Origin: Kitasatospora xanthocidica
Lineage (GTDB): Bacteria; Actinomycetota; Actinomycetes; Streptomycetales; Streptomycetaceae
Length of the DNA stretch: 64,000 nucleotides
NCBI RefSeq assembly: GCF_014656195.1
Contig: NZ_BNBY01000005.1
Location: forward strand, 328,971 to 392,970
Direction of reading: 5' to 3'
Shown: one piece after another, positions 24,531 through 33,327 of the stretch
Layout of the letters: each line of letters opens with the position of its first letter
Numbering within the stretch: position 1 is the first letter of the stretch
Notes under the pieces: generated by a model
The model's input: the letters and a program-made list of their open reading frames with translations, nothing else
Database searches by the model: none
What the model was told of the DNA's origin: nothing
Position numbers and translations under genes: made by a program

Positions 24531-25592
24531 TTACAGGCCGAAACGTCGGCCGAGGTCGCCCAGGTTACCCAGCCCCGGGATGTTGGGGTTGCCGCCGCCG
24601 TGGCCGCCCGTGCCCGGCTGGGACGGCACGCCGCCGACCGGGACGCCCGCCTCGGCCCCGACCTGGCCCACCGACCGCTCCGCCATCAGCTTCTCGCTGG
24701 ACTGCAGCAGCACCTGCCCGGCGCCGATGAACTCGAACTGGTGCTCCTCGCCGGAGGCGCCGCCGATGCCGGTCAGCCGCCGGATGCCGCCGATCAGCCC
24801 GTGCATGTAGTCGTGGTCGTAGTGGTGGCACGGCGCCGGGCAGTCCGCCCAGCCGACCAGCGCCTGCGGGTCCACCCGGATCGGCGGCTCCACGAAGTGC
24901 ACCGGCCCGTTGGAGGCGGCGACGAACCGGCCGGTGCCGATCAGGGTCAGGAAGCCCGGGATGATCGACTGCTTGAGCCGCAGCGTCGGGTCGAAGGCGA
25001 GCAGGTTGCCGGAGCGGACGGTCAGGTTGCCGTCCTCCAGGTCGTACGAATTGAGGTCGAACGCCCGGTCGGCCAGCAGCAGTTTGCCGCGGCCCTCGGC
25101 GACCACCCAGTCCGACGCGTGCATCGGCGAGTTGAAGTGCTGCCCGAGCATCCGGTCGACCATCCCGGCACCGACGCCCTTGAAGGTGATGTCGCCGTAG
25201 TAGGCGACCATCTTGCCCTTCTGCAGGAAGTAGGACCCGTTCAGCTCAACCGAGAAGGCGTACGGGTTGACGTTGTCGTTGACCGGCAGGCTGTACACGT
25301 CGTGCACCACCGGGCCCGCGCCGCCCTGGGCGGTCGGCAGCGGGGCGACCGGGCCGCCGAACTGCTCCTGGGCGTACGACTGCTGGGGCTGCTGGGGCGG
25401 GGGCGTCGGGTAGCCGCCCTGCTGGGGGTAGCCTCCCTGCTGCGGGTACCCGCCCTGCTGCGGGCCGCCCGGCGCCGGGTAGCCCGGCTGCGGGCCGTAG
25501 CCCGGCGGGGGCGGCTGCGGGACGGCGAAGCCCGGCTGGGTCTGCTGGTCGTGCGGCGACTGCCCGTACGGGGGCTGCGGCGGGTAGGACAT
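24531..25592 (-). CDS. AIM24-family protein with Pro/Gln/Gly-rich N-terminus
   Basis: A 353-residue protein, third in a coupled trio of AIM24 genes. Residues 1-90 are low complexity with tandem YPQQGG units. Residues 95-310 form the AIM24 beta-helix domain (YSLPVNDNVNPYAFSVELNG, VAEGRGKLLLADRAFDL, IPGFLTLIGTGRFVAA). The tail is Gly-rich. A Cys/His cluster (WADCPAPCHHYDHDYMHG) is unusual and could bind metal. There is no signal peptide. Function in bacteria is unknown; the yeast namesake is mitochondrial. Its ATG shares a base with the stop of the preceding gene (TGATG). Confidence 0.88.
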   Translation of the reverse strand: MSYPPQPPYGQSPHDQQTQPGFAVPQPPPPGYGPQPGYPAPGGPQQGGYPQQGGYPQQGGYPTPPPQQPQQSYAQEQFGGPVAPLPTAQGGAGPVVHDVYSLPVNDNVNPYAFSVELNGSYFLQKGKMVAYYGDITFKGVGAGMVDRMLGQHFNSPMHASDWVVAEGRGKLLLADRAFDLNSYDLEDGNLTVRSGNLLAFDPTLRLKQSIIPGFLTLIGTGRFVAASNGPVHFVEPPIRVDPQALVGWADCPAPCHHYDHDYMHGLIGGIRRLTGIGGASGEEHQFEFIGAGQVLLQSSEKLMAERSVGQVGAEAGVPVGGVPSQPGTGGHGGGNPNIPGLGNLGDLGRRFGL

Positions 25593-26242
25593 CAGAGCTT
25601 CTCCTCGCTCGCCTGGACGTACACCGCGCCCTGCCCGGACAGCTCCAGCTGGAACGCCTCGCCCGAGCCGCGGCCGATCATGTCGCGCCAGCCGAGCGCG
25701 GTGGACAGCTTGTTGCGGACGTCGCCGCGGTGCGCCACGTACGCCTGCGGGTCGACGTGCACGTCCTGGCCGGGGACGATCGGCAGCTCGAAGACGCCGC
25801 CGTGCGCCATCACCGCGACCGAGCCGTTGCCCTCCAGCTTGGTGGTGAACAGGCCCTGCCCGGTGACCTGGCCGCGGACCATGCCCATCACCCCGCCCTG
25901 CGAGCCCATGAACATGGTGGACTGGCGCAGCGTGCCCTCGAAGGCGAGCAGCCGGTCCGCCTCGACGTACAGGGTGTCGCCGAAGAGGTCGATCACGTGG
26001 ACGTGGTGGCCGCCGTGGCCGAACATCACCCGGCCCTGGCCCTCGACGGTCATCAGCGGGGTGTCCTCGTTGGCCACCCGGCGGCCGATCATCGACATCA
26101 CGCCGCCCTGACCGCCGGTGATGTTCGGCGTGAAGCGGACGTCGCCGCTGTACGCGAGCATCGCGCCGCGCTGGCTGAACAGCCGCTGACCGGGCACCAC
26201 CTGGGCCTCGACCATCTTGCCGTTGATCTTCGTGAAGCCCAT
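25592..26242 (-). CDS. AIM24-family protein
   Basis: A 216-residue, beta-rich AIM24 domain with almost no extra sequence. It has internal near-repeats of the LFSQRGAMLAYSGDVRF and VEADRLLAFEGTLRQ kind, Met-rich glycine loops (GGVMSMIGRR, GGVMGMVRGQ) and the C-terminal GQGAVYVQASEEKL. It is the middle gene of the trio, joined by one-base TGATG overlaps on both sides, which implies stoichiometric translation. There is no membrane segment. It is clearly paralogous to its neighbours. Confidence 0.88.
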   Translation of the reverse strand: MGFTKINGKMVEAQVVPGQRLFSQRGAMLAYSGDVRFTPNITGGQGGVMSMIGRRVANEDTPLMTVEGQGRVMFGHGGHHVHVIDLFGDTLYVEADRLLAFEGTLRQSTMFMGSQGGVMGMVRGQVTGQGLFTTKLEGNGSVAVMAHGGVFELPIVPGQDVHVDPQAYVAHRGDVRNKLSTALGWRDMIGRGSGEAFQLELSGQGAVYVQASEEKL

Positions 26243-26880
26243 CAGACGTCACCTCCGATGGTGATCTTCTCGGAGGGCTGCACGTACACCAGGCCCTCGC
26301 CGGTGAACTCGACCTGGACGGCCTCGCCGCCGCCCTCGCCGATCACCGTCGTCCAGCCGGCGCCCGACTTGAGGCTGCGGTGCAGGTTGCCGGTGTGGGC
26401 GACGTACGCGCCCGGGTCCACCCGCAGCGGCATGCTCTTGTCGACCCGCAGGATGATGGCGGGTCCGTTGGAGGTGAGGGCGGCCCAGCCGTGCCCCTCC
26501 ACCTTGGTGGTGAACAGGCCGTTGCCGGAGGACATGCCGTTGAGGCCGGTGAAGCTGGTGCCGGTGTGCAGGGCGGACTCGGTGCAGAGCAGGTTGTCCG
26601 CCTCGACGTACAGCGCCTCGCCGTTCAGCCGGACGAGGTTGATCTCGGTGGCCTTGTCGGCGAAGTAGCAGGTGCCCTGGCCCTTCACCTCCATGACGGT
26701 CATCTTCTCGCCGGTGAGCCGGCGGGCGACCATGCCGCGCAGGCCGTCCCCGCCGCCGGTCAGCTTCTTGAAGGCCATCTGCCCGGTGTAGGCGACCATG
26801 GCGCCGTGTCTGGCCTTGACGGCGTCCCCGCCCAAGTCGACGGCGAGCACTCGCGATCCCTGGAGTCTGAACTGTGCCAC
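26242..26880 (-). CDS. AIM24-family protein, first gene of the trio
   Basis: A 212-residue AIM24 domain. It begins MAQFRLQGSRVLAVDLGGDA and contains HGAMVAYTGQMAFKK, VEADNLLCTESALHTG and FTGEGLVYVQPSEKI, each matching segments of the second protein. Being first in the operon, it should carry the promoter in the roughly 100 bp upstream. I see no obvious regulatory motif there. The three proteins may form a hetero-oligomer, which is inference from coupling and paralogy only. Confidence 0.88.
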   Translation of the reverse strand: MAQFRLQGSRVLAVDLGGDAVKARHGAMVAYTGQMAFKKLTGGGDGLRGMVARRLTGEKMTVMEVKGQGTCYFADKATEINLVRLNGEALYVEADNLLCTESALHTGTSFTGLNGMSSGNGLFTTKVEGHGWAALTSNGPAIILRVDKSMPLRVDPGAYVAHTGNLHRSLKSGAGWTTVIGEGGGEAVQVEFTGEGLVYVQPSEKITIGGDV

Positions 26881-26983
26881 GGCCGCAATCTAGCCGCTGC
26901 GGCCGTGGCCCGGGGAGAGTGCGGGGCCGGACTGGTACCGGGCTGGGACGAAACCGCCGGTCAGTGCCGGGACGAAAGGCCGG

Positions 26984-27781
26984 TCAGTGCCGGGCGTGCG
27001 CGCCGTGTCCGGGGTGCGGAACCGTGCCGGCCGCCTGCTCGACCTCCAGCAGCGAGGCCGAGTGGCGCTCCGCCTCGAAGGCCACCACGCCGCCGCGCAG
27101 CCCGAACAGGCGCTTGGAGAGCATGATCCACAGGACCGCGGCGATGTTCAGCACCAGGGTGCAGATCTTCACCGCGCTGACGTGGTGGCTCAGCTCGTAG
27201 CCCTCCAGCGGCAGGAAGGCCGCGGTGGCGACCACGGTCAGGTACTCGGCCCAGCGCTTGTTGAGCCAGAGGCCGACCGCCTCGACGATCTCGATCACGG
27301 CGTAGGCGAGCAGCGAGCCCGCGACGATCAGCAGGGTGCTCTTCTTGAAGTCGAAGGTCTTGCGGATCGTCTCGACGATCGGGGCGTGTTCGAGGTCCCA
27401 GTGGAAGTGGTCGGTGACCGGCCGGAAGACCGTCAGGTTCTCGTCGAAGACCCGGTGCACCGCGTCCTGGCTGTTGGAGAACTTCCACACGGCCCAGGCG
27501 ACCACGATGATCAGCAGCCCGCGCAGCACCCGCTCGACGGCGAGGAAGCGCAGGATGAAGAGGTCCCGCAGCGCCTTGCCGCGCGGCACCAGCGGCGCGT
27601 CCCCGGCGGGGCCGGTGCCGTGCGGGGCGCCGAGCGCGAAGTCGCCGCAGCGCAGGCAGCGCCAGGCGTCGCCGACGGCGGTGGCGGCGTGCAGCCGGGA
27701 CGCCAGCTCGGGCTCGGTCGGCGCGTAGGTGATGTGGCCGCGCTTGGCGCAGGTCCTGCGGTCCCAGTCACGCTTGAACAT
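26984..27781 (-). CDS. DUF2127 family membrane protein
   Basis: A 265-residue protein with an N-terminal cytoplasmic part carrying RTCAKRGH and WRCLRCGDF (possible zinc ribbon). It is followed by four to five membrane helices (VLRGLLIIVVAWAVWKF, STLLIVAGSLLAYAVIEIVE, VVATAAFLPLEGYEL, ICTLVLNIAAVLWIML). GLWLNKRWAEYLTVVATAAF is the characteristic DUF2127 stretch. The His-rich tail GHGAHARH is notable. The start at 27781 follows only a weak ribosome site. Function unknown. It is divergent from a DUF3817 gene. Confidence 0.83.
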   Translation of the reverse strand: MFKRDWDRRTCAKRGHITYAPTEPELASRLHAATAVGDAWRCLRCGDFALGAPHGTGPAGDAPLVPRGKALRDLFILRFLAVERVLRGLLIIVVAWAVWKFSNSQDAVHRVFDENLTVFRPVTDHFHWDLEHAPIVETIRKTFDFKKSTLLIVAGSLLAYAVIEIVEAVGLWLNKRWAEYLTVVATAAFLPLEGYELSHHVSAVKICTLVLNIAAVLWIMLSKRLFGLRGGVVAFEAERHSASLLEVEQAAGTVPHPGHGAHARH

Positions 27782-28086
27782 GTGCTGACTACCCCCGTGG
27801 CGTGATGCTTCCGGCGCCCGGATCGGTGGGGCGCGCGGGCAGCAGGATAGGGGGTCCCGGTGACGGGCGGCCGTGCTCGGCCGTGTTCCGGCACACAGCT
27901 GTGACACGGAGGCTCCGGGCGGGGAGCGGGGCCGGCTGAGGAGGGAGGCGGGTGCTGTGAGATCGGGCACGGAGCCCACCCCCGGCCGGGGAGTCGGACG
28001 TGTGCTCGGTGATAATGGCCGGAAAGGCTTGTGAGTCGCTTCACAAGCGTGCCCGCGCCGCCGACCCCCGTATCGAGGTATCCCAC
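27782..28086. promoter_or_regulatory. Divergent spacer between the DUF2127 and DUF3817 genes
   Basis: This 305-bp spacer must hold two promoters. AGGCTTGTGAGTCGCTTCACAAGCG (about 28025-28049) contains a CTTGTGA/TCACAAG inverted repeat, a plausible operator 38-60 bp before the DUF3817 start. No other clear signal was seen. Confidence 0.45.
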
Positions 28087-28398
28087 GTGAACAGCAGCGC
28101 CGTCCACCGCCTGCGCCTGGTCTCCGGCCCCGAAGGGGTCTCGTTCGTCCTGCTGCTGATCTGCTCGGTGCTGAAGCGGACCACGTCCTTCGACGGCGTC
28201 CCGGTGATGGGCATGGTCCACGGGATCCTGTTCATCCTGTACGTGGTCTTCTGGATCCAGGCCTGGCAGTCGCAGAAGTGGGACGCCAAGCGCGGCGTCC
28301 TGCTGTTCGTGCTCTCGGTGCTGCCCGGCGGCGGCTTCGTCGCGGAGCGGATGCTCGGCCGCGAGGAGCGCGGCGAGCTGAAGGCCGCCACCGCCTGA
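28087..28398 (+). CDS. DUF3817 membrane protein
   Basis: A 103-residue protein with three membrane helices (PEGVSFVLLLICSVL, GMVHGILFILYVVFWIQAW, GVLLFVLSVLPGGGFVAE) and the DUF3817 hallmarks of EG near helix 1 and a MVHG motif. The GTG at 28087 follows CGAGGTATCCCAC. A second DUF3817 gene occurs 5 kb away at 33328. A strong terminator follows. Function is unknown. Confidence 0.87.
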   Translation: MNSSAVHRLRLVSGPEGVSFVLLLICSVLKRTTSFDGVPVMGMVHGILFILYVVFWIQAWQSQKWDAKRGVLLFVLSVLPGGGFVAERMLGREERGELKAATA

Positions 28399-28421
28399 CC
28401 GCGGCTCGCGAAGTGGACGGT

Positions 28422-28470
28422 CGACAGGCTGCCGCGGCCTCCTCTCCCAAAGGGCCGCGGCAGCCTGTCG
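28422..28470 (+). terminator. Rho-independent-type terminator
   Basis: A perfect 18-bp stem (28422-28439 with 28453-28470) with a 13-base loop is followed by CCGTTTCTTA. It lies between the DUF3817 gene and the convergent protease gene. Confidence 0.9.
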
Positions 28471-28543
28471 CCGTTTCTTACCGGGGATGGTCCGGGGTGC
28501 GCCCCGGGCGGCTCGCGTTCCCGCCCGGGGCGCCGGTGGGTCG

Positions 28544-30169
28544 CTAGTTGACGTTCACGGCGCTCCAGGCCGCCGCCACGGTCTTGTACTCGGTGCTGGT
28601 GGTGCCGTACAGGTCGCCGGCAGCCTTGAGGGTCGCGGTGCGGGCGGCCTTGTAGTTGGTGGTGGAGGTCATGTAGACGGTCAGCGCGCGGTACCAGATG
28701 GCCGCCGCCTTGGTCCGGCCGATGCCGGTCACCGTCGAGCCGTTGGAGGTCGGGCTGTTGTAGCTGACGCCGTTGATGACCTTGGCGCCGCTGCCCTCCG
28801 AGAGCAGGTAGAAGAAGTGGTTGGCGACGCCGGAGGAGTAGTGGACGTCCTTGTTGCCGACGGTGGAGGACCAGTAGTCGGCCGAGGCGCCGTCCTTGGA
28901 GGGCTTGTCCATGTAGCGCAGCGGGGTGCCGTTGCCGTTGATGTTGAGCTTCTCGCCGATCAGGTAGTCACCGGGGTCGGCGGCCAGGTTGGCCGACCAC
29001 TCGACCATGGTGCCGAAGATGTCCGAGGTGGCCTCGTTGAGGCCGCCGGACTCGCCGGAGTAGATCAGGCCGGCGGTGGCGGAGGTGACGCCGTGGCTCA
29101 TCTCGTGGCCGGAGACGTCGATGGCGGTCAGCGGGTGGGTGTTGCCGGAACCGTCGCCGTACGTCATGCAGAAGCAGGAGTCGTCCCAGAACGCGTTCAC
29201 GTAGTTGGTGCTGTAGTGGACCCGGCTGGCGGCGCCGACGCCGTTGTTCTTGATGCCGCTGCGGCCGAAGGTGTTCTTGTAGTAGTCCCAGGTGGCGGCG
29301 GCGCCGTACTGGGCGTCCACACCGGCGGACTCGCGGTTGGACGGCAGGCCGTTGCCCCAGGAGTTGGTGGTGTTGGTGAACAGCGTGCCGCTGCCCGAGG
29401 TGCCGCCCTTGAGGTCGGTGGTGGACTGGTTGCCCCGGGAGGCGTCCTTCAGCTGGTAGCTGGAACCGCTCTGGGTGGTGGTCAGCGTGACGGTGCCGAC
29501 GTTGACGCCCTTGCCGGTGCCGGTCGCGGTCTGCACGTGCTCCTGGCTGGAGAGCACCTGGCCGGTGGCCGCGTCGGTGACGACGTCCTGGCGGCTCGGG
29601 GTGCCGTCCGCCCGCTCGCCGGTGACCACCGTGCGGTGGGCCAGCCGCGGGGCGCCGTCGGCCGCCCAGACGACCAGCTCGGCCGCACCGGCGCCGTCGA
29701 CCCGGCTGAGCGCCGCCTCGTCCTCGTCGGCGGCGATGCCGACCGTCGCGCGCACCGCGGCGGTGGCCCGCTCGGCGGCCTGGCCCGCGGCGAGGCCCGG
29801 GGTGAGGGAGGGCACGGACAGCCGGCCGGCGAAGGCGCGGTCGACCGAGCCGACCGTGCCGTCGGCCTTCTGGTGGACGACCAGGTCGCCGCCGATCACC
29901 GGCAGGCCGGCGTAGGTCCGCTCGTACCGGAGGTGACGGGTGCCGTCCCGGTCCACCACGACGTCCTTGGCCACCAGCTGCTCCTGGCCGCCGAGGGCCA
30001 GGGCCTGCGCGACCGGGGTGCTCTGCCCGGCGGCGAACGCGAGCAGCGCGGACTGCTGCTGCCCGGGCGCGGGGGCGGCGGCCTGGGCGGGGGCGGCGGC
30101 GATCTGGACGACGCCGGCCAGCAGGGCGGTGGCGGAGAGTACGGCTCCGACAGTCAGCTTTCGTTTCAT
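28544..30169 (-). CDS. Secreted M4 (thermolysin-family) metalloprotease, copy 1
   Basis: A 541-residue secreted zinc endopeptidase. A Sec signal peptide (MKRKLTVGAVLSATALLAGV, cleavage near AQA) is followed by FTP and PepSY prosequence domains to about 220. The catalytic domain has HEMSH (about 355, zinc ligands and Glu), GLNEATSD (third ligand) and GVANHFFYLLSEG with the catalytic His. The domain ends in the usual helical C-terminal half (WSAVNVN). It is a tandem paralog of the next gene, with strong identity throughout. The first coding residues and the ribosome site fit the ATG at 30169. Confidence 0.94.
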   Translation of the reverse strand: MKRKLTVGAVLSATALLAGVVQIAAAPAQAAAPAPGQQQSALLAFAAGQSTPVAQALALGGQEQLVAKDVVVDRDGTRHLRYERTYAGLPVIGGDLVVHQKADGTVGSVDRAFAGRLSVPSLTPGLAAGQAAERATAAVRATVGIAADEDEAALSRVDGAGAAELVVWAADGAPRLAHRTVVTGERADGTPSRQDVVTDAATGQVLSSQEHVQTATGTGKGVNVGTVTLTTTQSGSSYQLKDASRGNQSTTDLKGGTSGSGTLFTNTTNSWGNGLPSNRESAGVDAQYGAAATWDYYKNTFGRSGIKNNGVGAASRVHYSTNYVNAFWDDSCFCMTYGDGSGNTHPLTAIDVSGHEMSHGVTSATAGLIYSGESGGLNEATSDIFGTMVEWSANLAADPGDYLIGEKLNINGNGTPLRYMDKPSKDGASADYWSSTVGNKDVHYSSGVANHFFYLLSEGSGAKVINGVSYNSPTSNGSTVTGIGRTKAAAIWYRALTVYMTSTTNYKAARTATLKAAGDLYGTTSTEYKTVAAAWSAVNVN

Positions 30170-30608
30170 GGACAGGGGGTTCCTTCCACGAGACCCGCGG
30201 GTGCGTGCGGGTGCGCCGCGTACCGGGGCGTCGGGGTTGACGCCGTGGGGCGGTAGGGCGCGGACGTGCTGCTCCCGTGCGGTTCCTGACGCTCCGCCTG
30301 ATGGGTGGGGGTGACGGAGGTCGGACGGGACCTGGTCAGAAGCATGACAATTGTTGGCAGCAATGGACAGGCCGCGTACGGGGATTGGCCAGGAGTCGCC
30401 AGTCCCGGTACGGATGGTTCGGTTGCCGCCGGTTGCCCGGTATGGGCTGTTCGTCCCCCTGGCGGGACTCCGCCAGCCGGTCGGCCTTGACGGGCCGGAG
30501 GCAGGCGAACGCCCGGGCACCCTCGGGCAGCCGGACGCCCGGAGACAGGCGGACGCCCGGGGCCTGCCCTCCGCGGGCCCCGGGCGTCCGGTCAGGCTGC
30601 GCCGTACG
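30170..30608 (-). promoter_or_regulatory. Upstream region of protease copy 1
   Basis: These 439 bp between the two protease genes carry AAGCATGACAATTG (30340-30353), GGATTGGCCAGG (from 30382) and a palindromic TGGCGGGACTCCGCCA (30460-30475). The first two lie at the same 42-bp spacing as in front of copy 2. The minus-strand reading is GATTGTCATGCTT-like and may include the -10. There is no gene. Confidence 0.55.
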
Positions 30609-32228
30609 TCAGTTGACGTTGACGGCGGCCCAGGTGGCGGCGACCGCGTTGTACTCGGCGCTGTTCGCGCCGTACAGGTCGGTGGCGGCCTTCAGGGTCG
30701 CCGTGCGGGCGGCGGCGTAGTTGGTGCTGGAGGTCATGTAGGTGGTCAGCGCCTTGTACCAGACCTGCGCGGCCTTGTCCCGGCCGATGCCGGCGAGGGT
30801 CGAGCCGTTGGAGGTCGGGCTGTTGTAGTTGACGCCGTTGATGGTCTTGGCGCCGCTGCCCTCGGCGAGCAGGTAGAAGAAGTGGTTGGCCACGCCGGAG
30901 GAGTAGTGCACGTCCAGGTTGCCGACCGAGGGGGACCAGTAGTCGGCCGAGGAGCCGTCCTTGGAGGGCTGGTCCATGTAGCGCAGCGGCGTGCCGTCGC
31001 CGTTGATGTCGATCAGCTCGCCGATCAGGTAGTCCGGCTTGTCGGCGGGCAGGTTGGCGTAGAACTCGACCATGGTGCCGAAGATGTCCGAGGTGGCCTC
31101 GTTGAGGCCGCCGGACTCGCCCGAGTAGTTCAGGTTGGCGGTGGCCGAGGTGACGCCGTGGCTCATCTCGTGGCCGGCCACGTCCAGCTCGGTCAGCGGG
31201 TGGGTGTTGCTGGTGCCGTCGCCGTAGGTCATGCAGAAGCAGCTGTCGTCCCAGAACGCGTTGACGTAGTTGCGCCCGTAGTGGACCCGGCTCGCCGCGC
31301 CGACGCCGTTGTTCTTGATGCCGCTGCGGCCGAAGGTGTTCTTGTAGAAGTCCCAGGTGGCGGCGGCGCCGAACTGGGCGTCCACGGCGGCGGACTCCGC
31401 GTTGGAGGACAGGCCGTTGCCGAAGCTGTCGGTCGAGTTGGCGACCAGGGTGCCGGAGCCGGAGGTGCGGCCCTTCAGGGTGTAGGTGGCCTGGCCGCCG
31501 CGGCTGGCGTCCTTCAGCTGGAAGCTGGAGCCGCTCTGGGTGGTGGTCAGCGGGACGGTGCCGACGAAGACGCCCTTGCCGGTGCCGGAGGCGGTCTGCA
31601 CCTCCTCGTGGGTGGAGAGCACCTGGCCGCTCGCCGCGTCGGTGACCAGCAGCTGGCGGCTCGGGGTGCCGTCGGCGCGCTCGCCCTCGACGGTGGTGCG
31701 GTACGCCAGGCGCGGGCTGCCGTCGGTGGCCCAGACCACGAGCTCGGCCTTGCCGGTCTGGTGCACCGCCGTCAGCGGGGCCTCGTCCTTGTCGGCGGTG
31801 ACGCCGACGGTGGACTGGACGGCGCCGGTGGCCTGGGCCGCGGCCTTGTCGGCGGGGATCTGCGGGGTGAGGCTCGGCAGGGCGATCGTCGCGCCGGTGG
31901 CCTTGTCCACGGAGGTGGTCGAGCCGTCCGCCTTCTGGTGCACCACGAGGTCGCCGCCCAGGACCGGGAGCCCGGCGAAGGTGCGCTCGTAACGGAAGTG
32001 GCGGGTGCCGTCGGCGTCCACCAGGGCGTCCTTGGCGACCAGCTTCTCCTGGCCGCCCAGGCCCAGGGCGTGCGCCACCTTGGCGGCCTGGCCGTTGGCC
32101 AGGGCGATCAGGTCGGCGGCCTGGGAGTGCGGGGCCGGGTCCGCGATGGCCGCGGTGCTGGCCTGGACGACGCCCGTGAGCAGGGCGGTGGCGGAGATGA
32201 CGGCGACTGCGGCGAGCTTTCGCTTCAC
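30609..32228 (-). CDS. Secreted M4 (thermolysin-family) metalloprotease, copy 2
   Basis: A 539-residue paralog of copy 1 with the same plan: signal peptide (MKRKLAAVAVISATALLTGV), FTP/PepSY propeptide and M4 catalytic domain with HEMSH (about 350), GLNEATSD and GVANHFFYLLAEG. The mature chain also keeps DDSCFCMTYGDG, containing a CxC pair shared by both copies. The GTG at 32228 follows GGAAGGACTCGTCC. The two genes are separated by 440 bp with related upstream sequences. This suggests duplication together with the promoter and perhaps similar control. Confidence 0.94.
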   Translation of the reverse strand: MKRKLAAVAVISATALLTGVVQASTAAIADPAPHSQAADLIALANGQAAKVAHALGLGGQEKLVAKDALVDADGTRHFRYERTFAGLPVLGGDLVVHQKADGSTTSVDKATGATIALPSLTPQIPADKAAAQATGAVQSTVGVTADKDEAPLTAVHQTGKAELVVWATDGSPRLAYRTTVEGERADGTPSRQLLVTDAASGQVLSTHEEVQTASGTGKGVFVGTVPLTTTQSGSSFQLKDASRGGQATYTLKGRTSGSGTLVANSTDSFGNGLSSNAESAAVDAQFGAAATWDFYKNTFGRSGIKNNGVGAASRVHYGRNYVNAFWDDSCFCMTYGDGTSNTHPLTELDVAGHEMSHGVTSATANLNYSGESGGLNEATSDIFGTMVEFYANLPADKPDYLIGELIDINGDGTPLRYMDQPSKDGSSADYWSPSVGNLDVHYSSGVANHFFYLLAEGSGAKTINGVNYNSPTSNGSTLAGIGRDKAAQVWYKALTTYMTSSTNYAAARTATLKAATDLYGANSAEYNAVAATWAAVNVN

Positions 32229-32714
32229 GGACGAGTCCTTCCGGAGAACCGCGTGTGGGCGCGGTCGCACCTCGTCCCGGGGGCCGGGTTCGGCACCTTC
32301 GGGGCGGGACGGGCGCTGACGTGCAGGGCCCCGGGCTTCGCCACCGGTGGGTGGGGGTGGTGGCTGTCGAACGGGGTTGGCGGAAAGCATGACAATCGAG
32401 CAAATCAAATGACAGGTCTTGCTCATGGATTGGCCAAGTCCCGCCAGAACGAAGCAATGTGAACGGACGGACGAACCGGGCGAATCACCCCGCCTTGCAG
32501 CGGGTTACCGTCCGAACCGAGGCCTGCCGACACGGCATTGGCGGGATCGGCGGTCAACCCCGGTGCGCCGCACCCCCGTTGCCGCCCGTTCACACCGGTG
32601 CAATGTCCTGGTATGGACCTGGCCGCCCCAATGGCGGGATCCCGCCACGCGTCGCACTTGTCCACCATCAGGACGGCTGGTAGCGCCGGTAGCGGGCGCC
32701 GGTACGGTAAGGAG
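32229..32714. promoter_or_regulatory. Upstream region of protease copy 2 and of the MarR gene
   Basis: This 486-bp divergent spacer has AAGCATGACAATCG (32385-32398) and GGATTGGCCAAGTCCCGCCA (32427-32446). It also has a TGGCGGGAT half-site (32539-32547) and a perfect 16-bp palindrome TGGCGGGATCCCGCCA (32632-32647). TACGGT at 32703-32708 may be the -10 of the MarR gene. No gene was found. Confidence 0.55.
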
Positions 32715-33251
32715 GTGGCCAAGCCCCTCGCTCTCGACTTCGACCCGATCGCCCGCGCCGACGAGCTGTGGACCCGCCGCTGGGGCGGAGTCCCCTCGAT
32801 GGCGGCGATCACCTCGATCATGCGCGCCCACCAGATCCTGCTGTCCCGCGTGGACGCGGTGCTCAAGCCGTACGGGCTGACCTTCGCCCGCTACGAGGCG
32901 CTGGTCCTGCTGACCTTCAGCCGGACCGGCGAGCTCTCGCTCTCCAAGATCGGCGAGCGGCTGATGGTCCACCCGACCAGCGTGACCAACACCGTCGACC
33001 GCCTGGAGCGGGCCGGCCTGGTCGCCCGCCGCCCCAACCCGCTGGACGGCCGCGGCGTGCTGGCCGCGATCACCGACCGCGGCCGGGAGGCGGTCGAGGA
33101 GGCCACCCGGGAGCTGATGGCGATGGAGTTCGGGCTGGAGGAGTACGGCCCCGACCAGTGCCGCCAGGTCTTCGAACTGCTCAGGCCGCTGCGCGTCGCG
33201 GCCGGCGACTTCGCCGAGCCGGACGAGGGGGCTGCGAAGCGGCGGCCGTGA
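32715..33251 (+). CDS. MarR-family transcriptional regulator
   Basis: A 178-residue winged-helix regulator beginning VAKPLALDFDPIARADELW. The DNA-binding domain covers about 60-120 (LTFARYEALVLLTFSRTGEL, then IGERLMVHPTSVTNTVDRLE and a DGRG wing turn). The GTG at 32715 directly abuts AAGGAG, too close for a normal ribosome site. Six bases after a TACGGT box, it could be a leaderless start. The palindrome at 32632-32647 lies 68 bp upstream and is a candidate site for autoregulation or for control of the neighbouring protease gene. Confidence 0.85.
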   Translation: MAKPLALDFDPIARADELWTRRWGGVPSMAAITSIMRAHQILLSRVDAVLKPYGLTFARYEALVLLTFSRTGELSLSKIGERLMVHPTSVTNTVDRLERAGLVARRPNPLDGRGVLAAITDRGREAVEEATRELMAMEFGLEEYGPDQCRQVFELLRPLRVAAGDFAEPDEGAAKRRP

Positions 33252-33327
33252 GGACGGCTACCCTCGTGGGAGCGGTGCGCGGATCCGGGCGTACCCGCGG
33301 AAACTGCCGAGCGAGGCGAGGAAGAGT

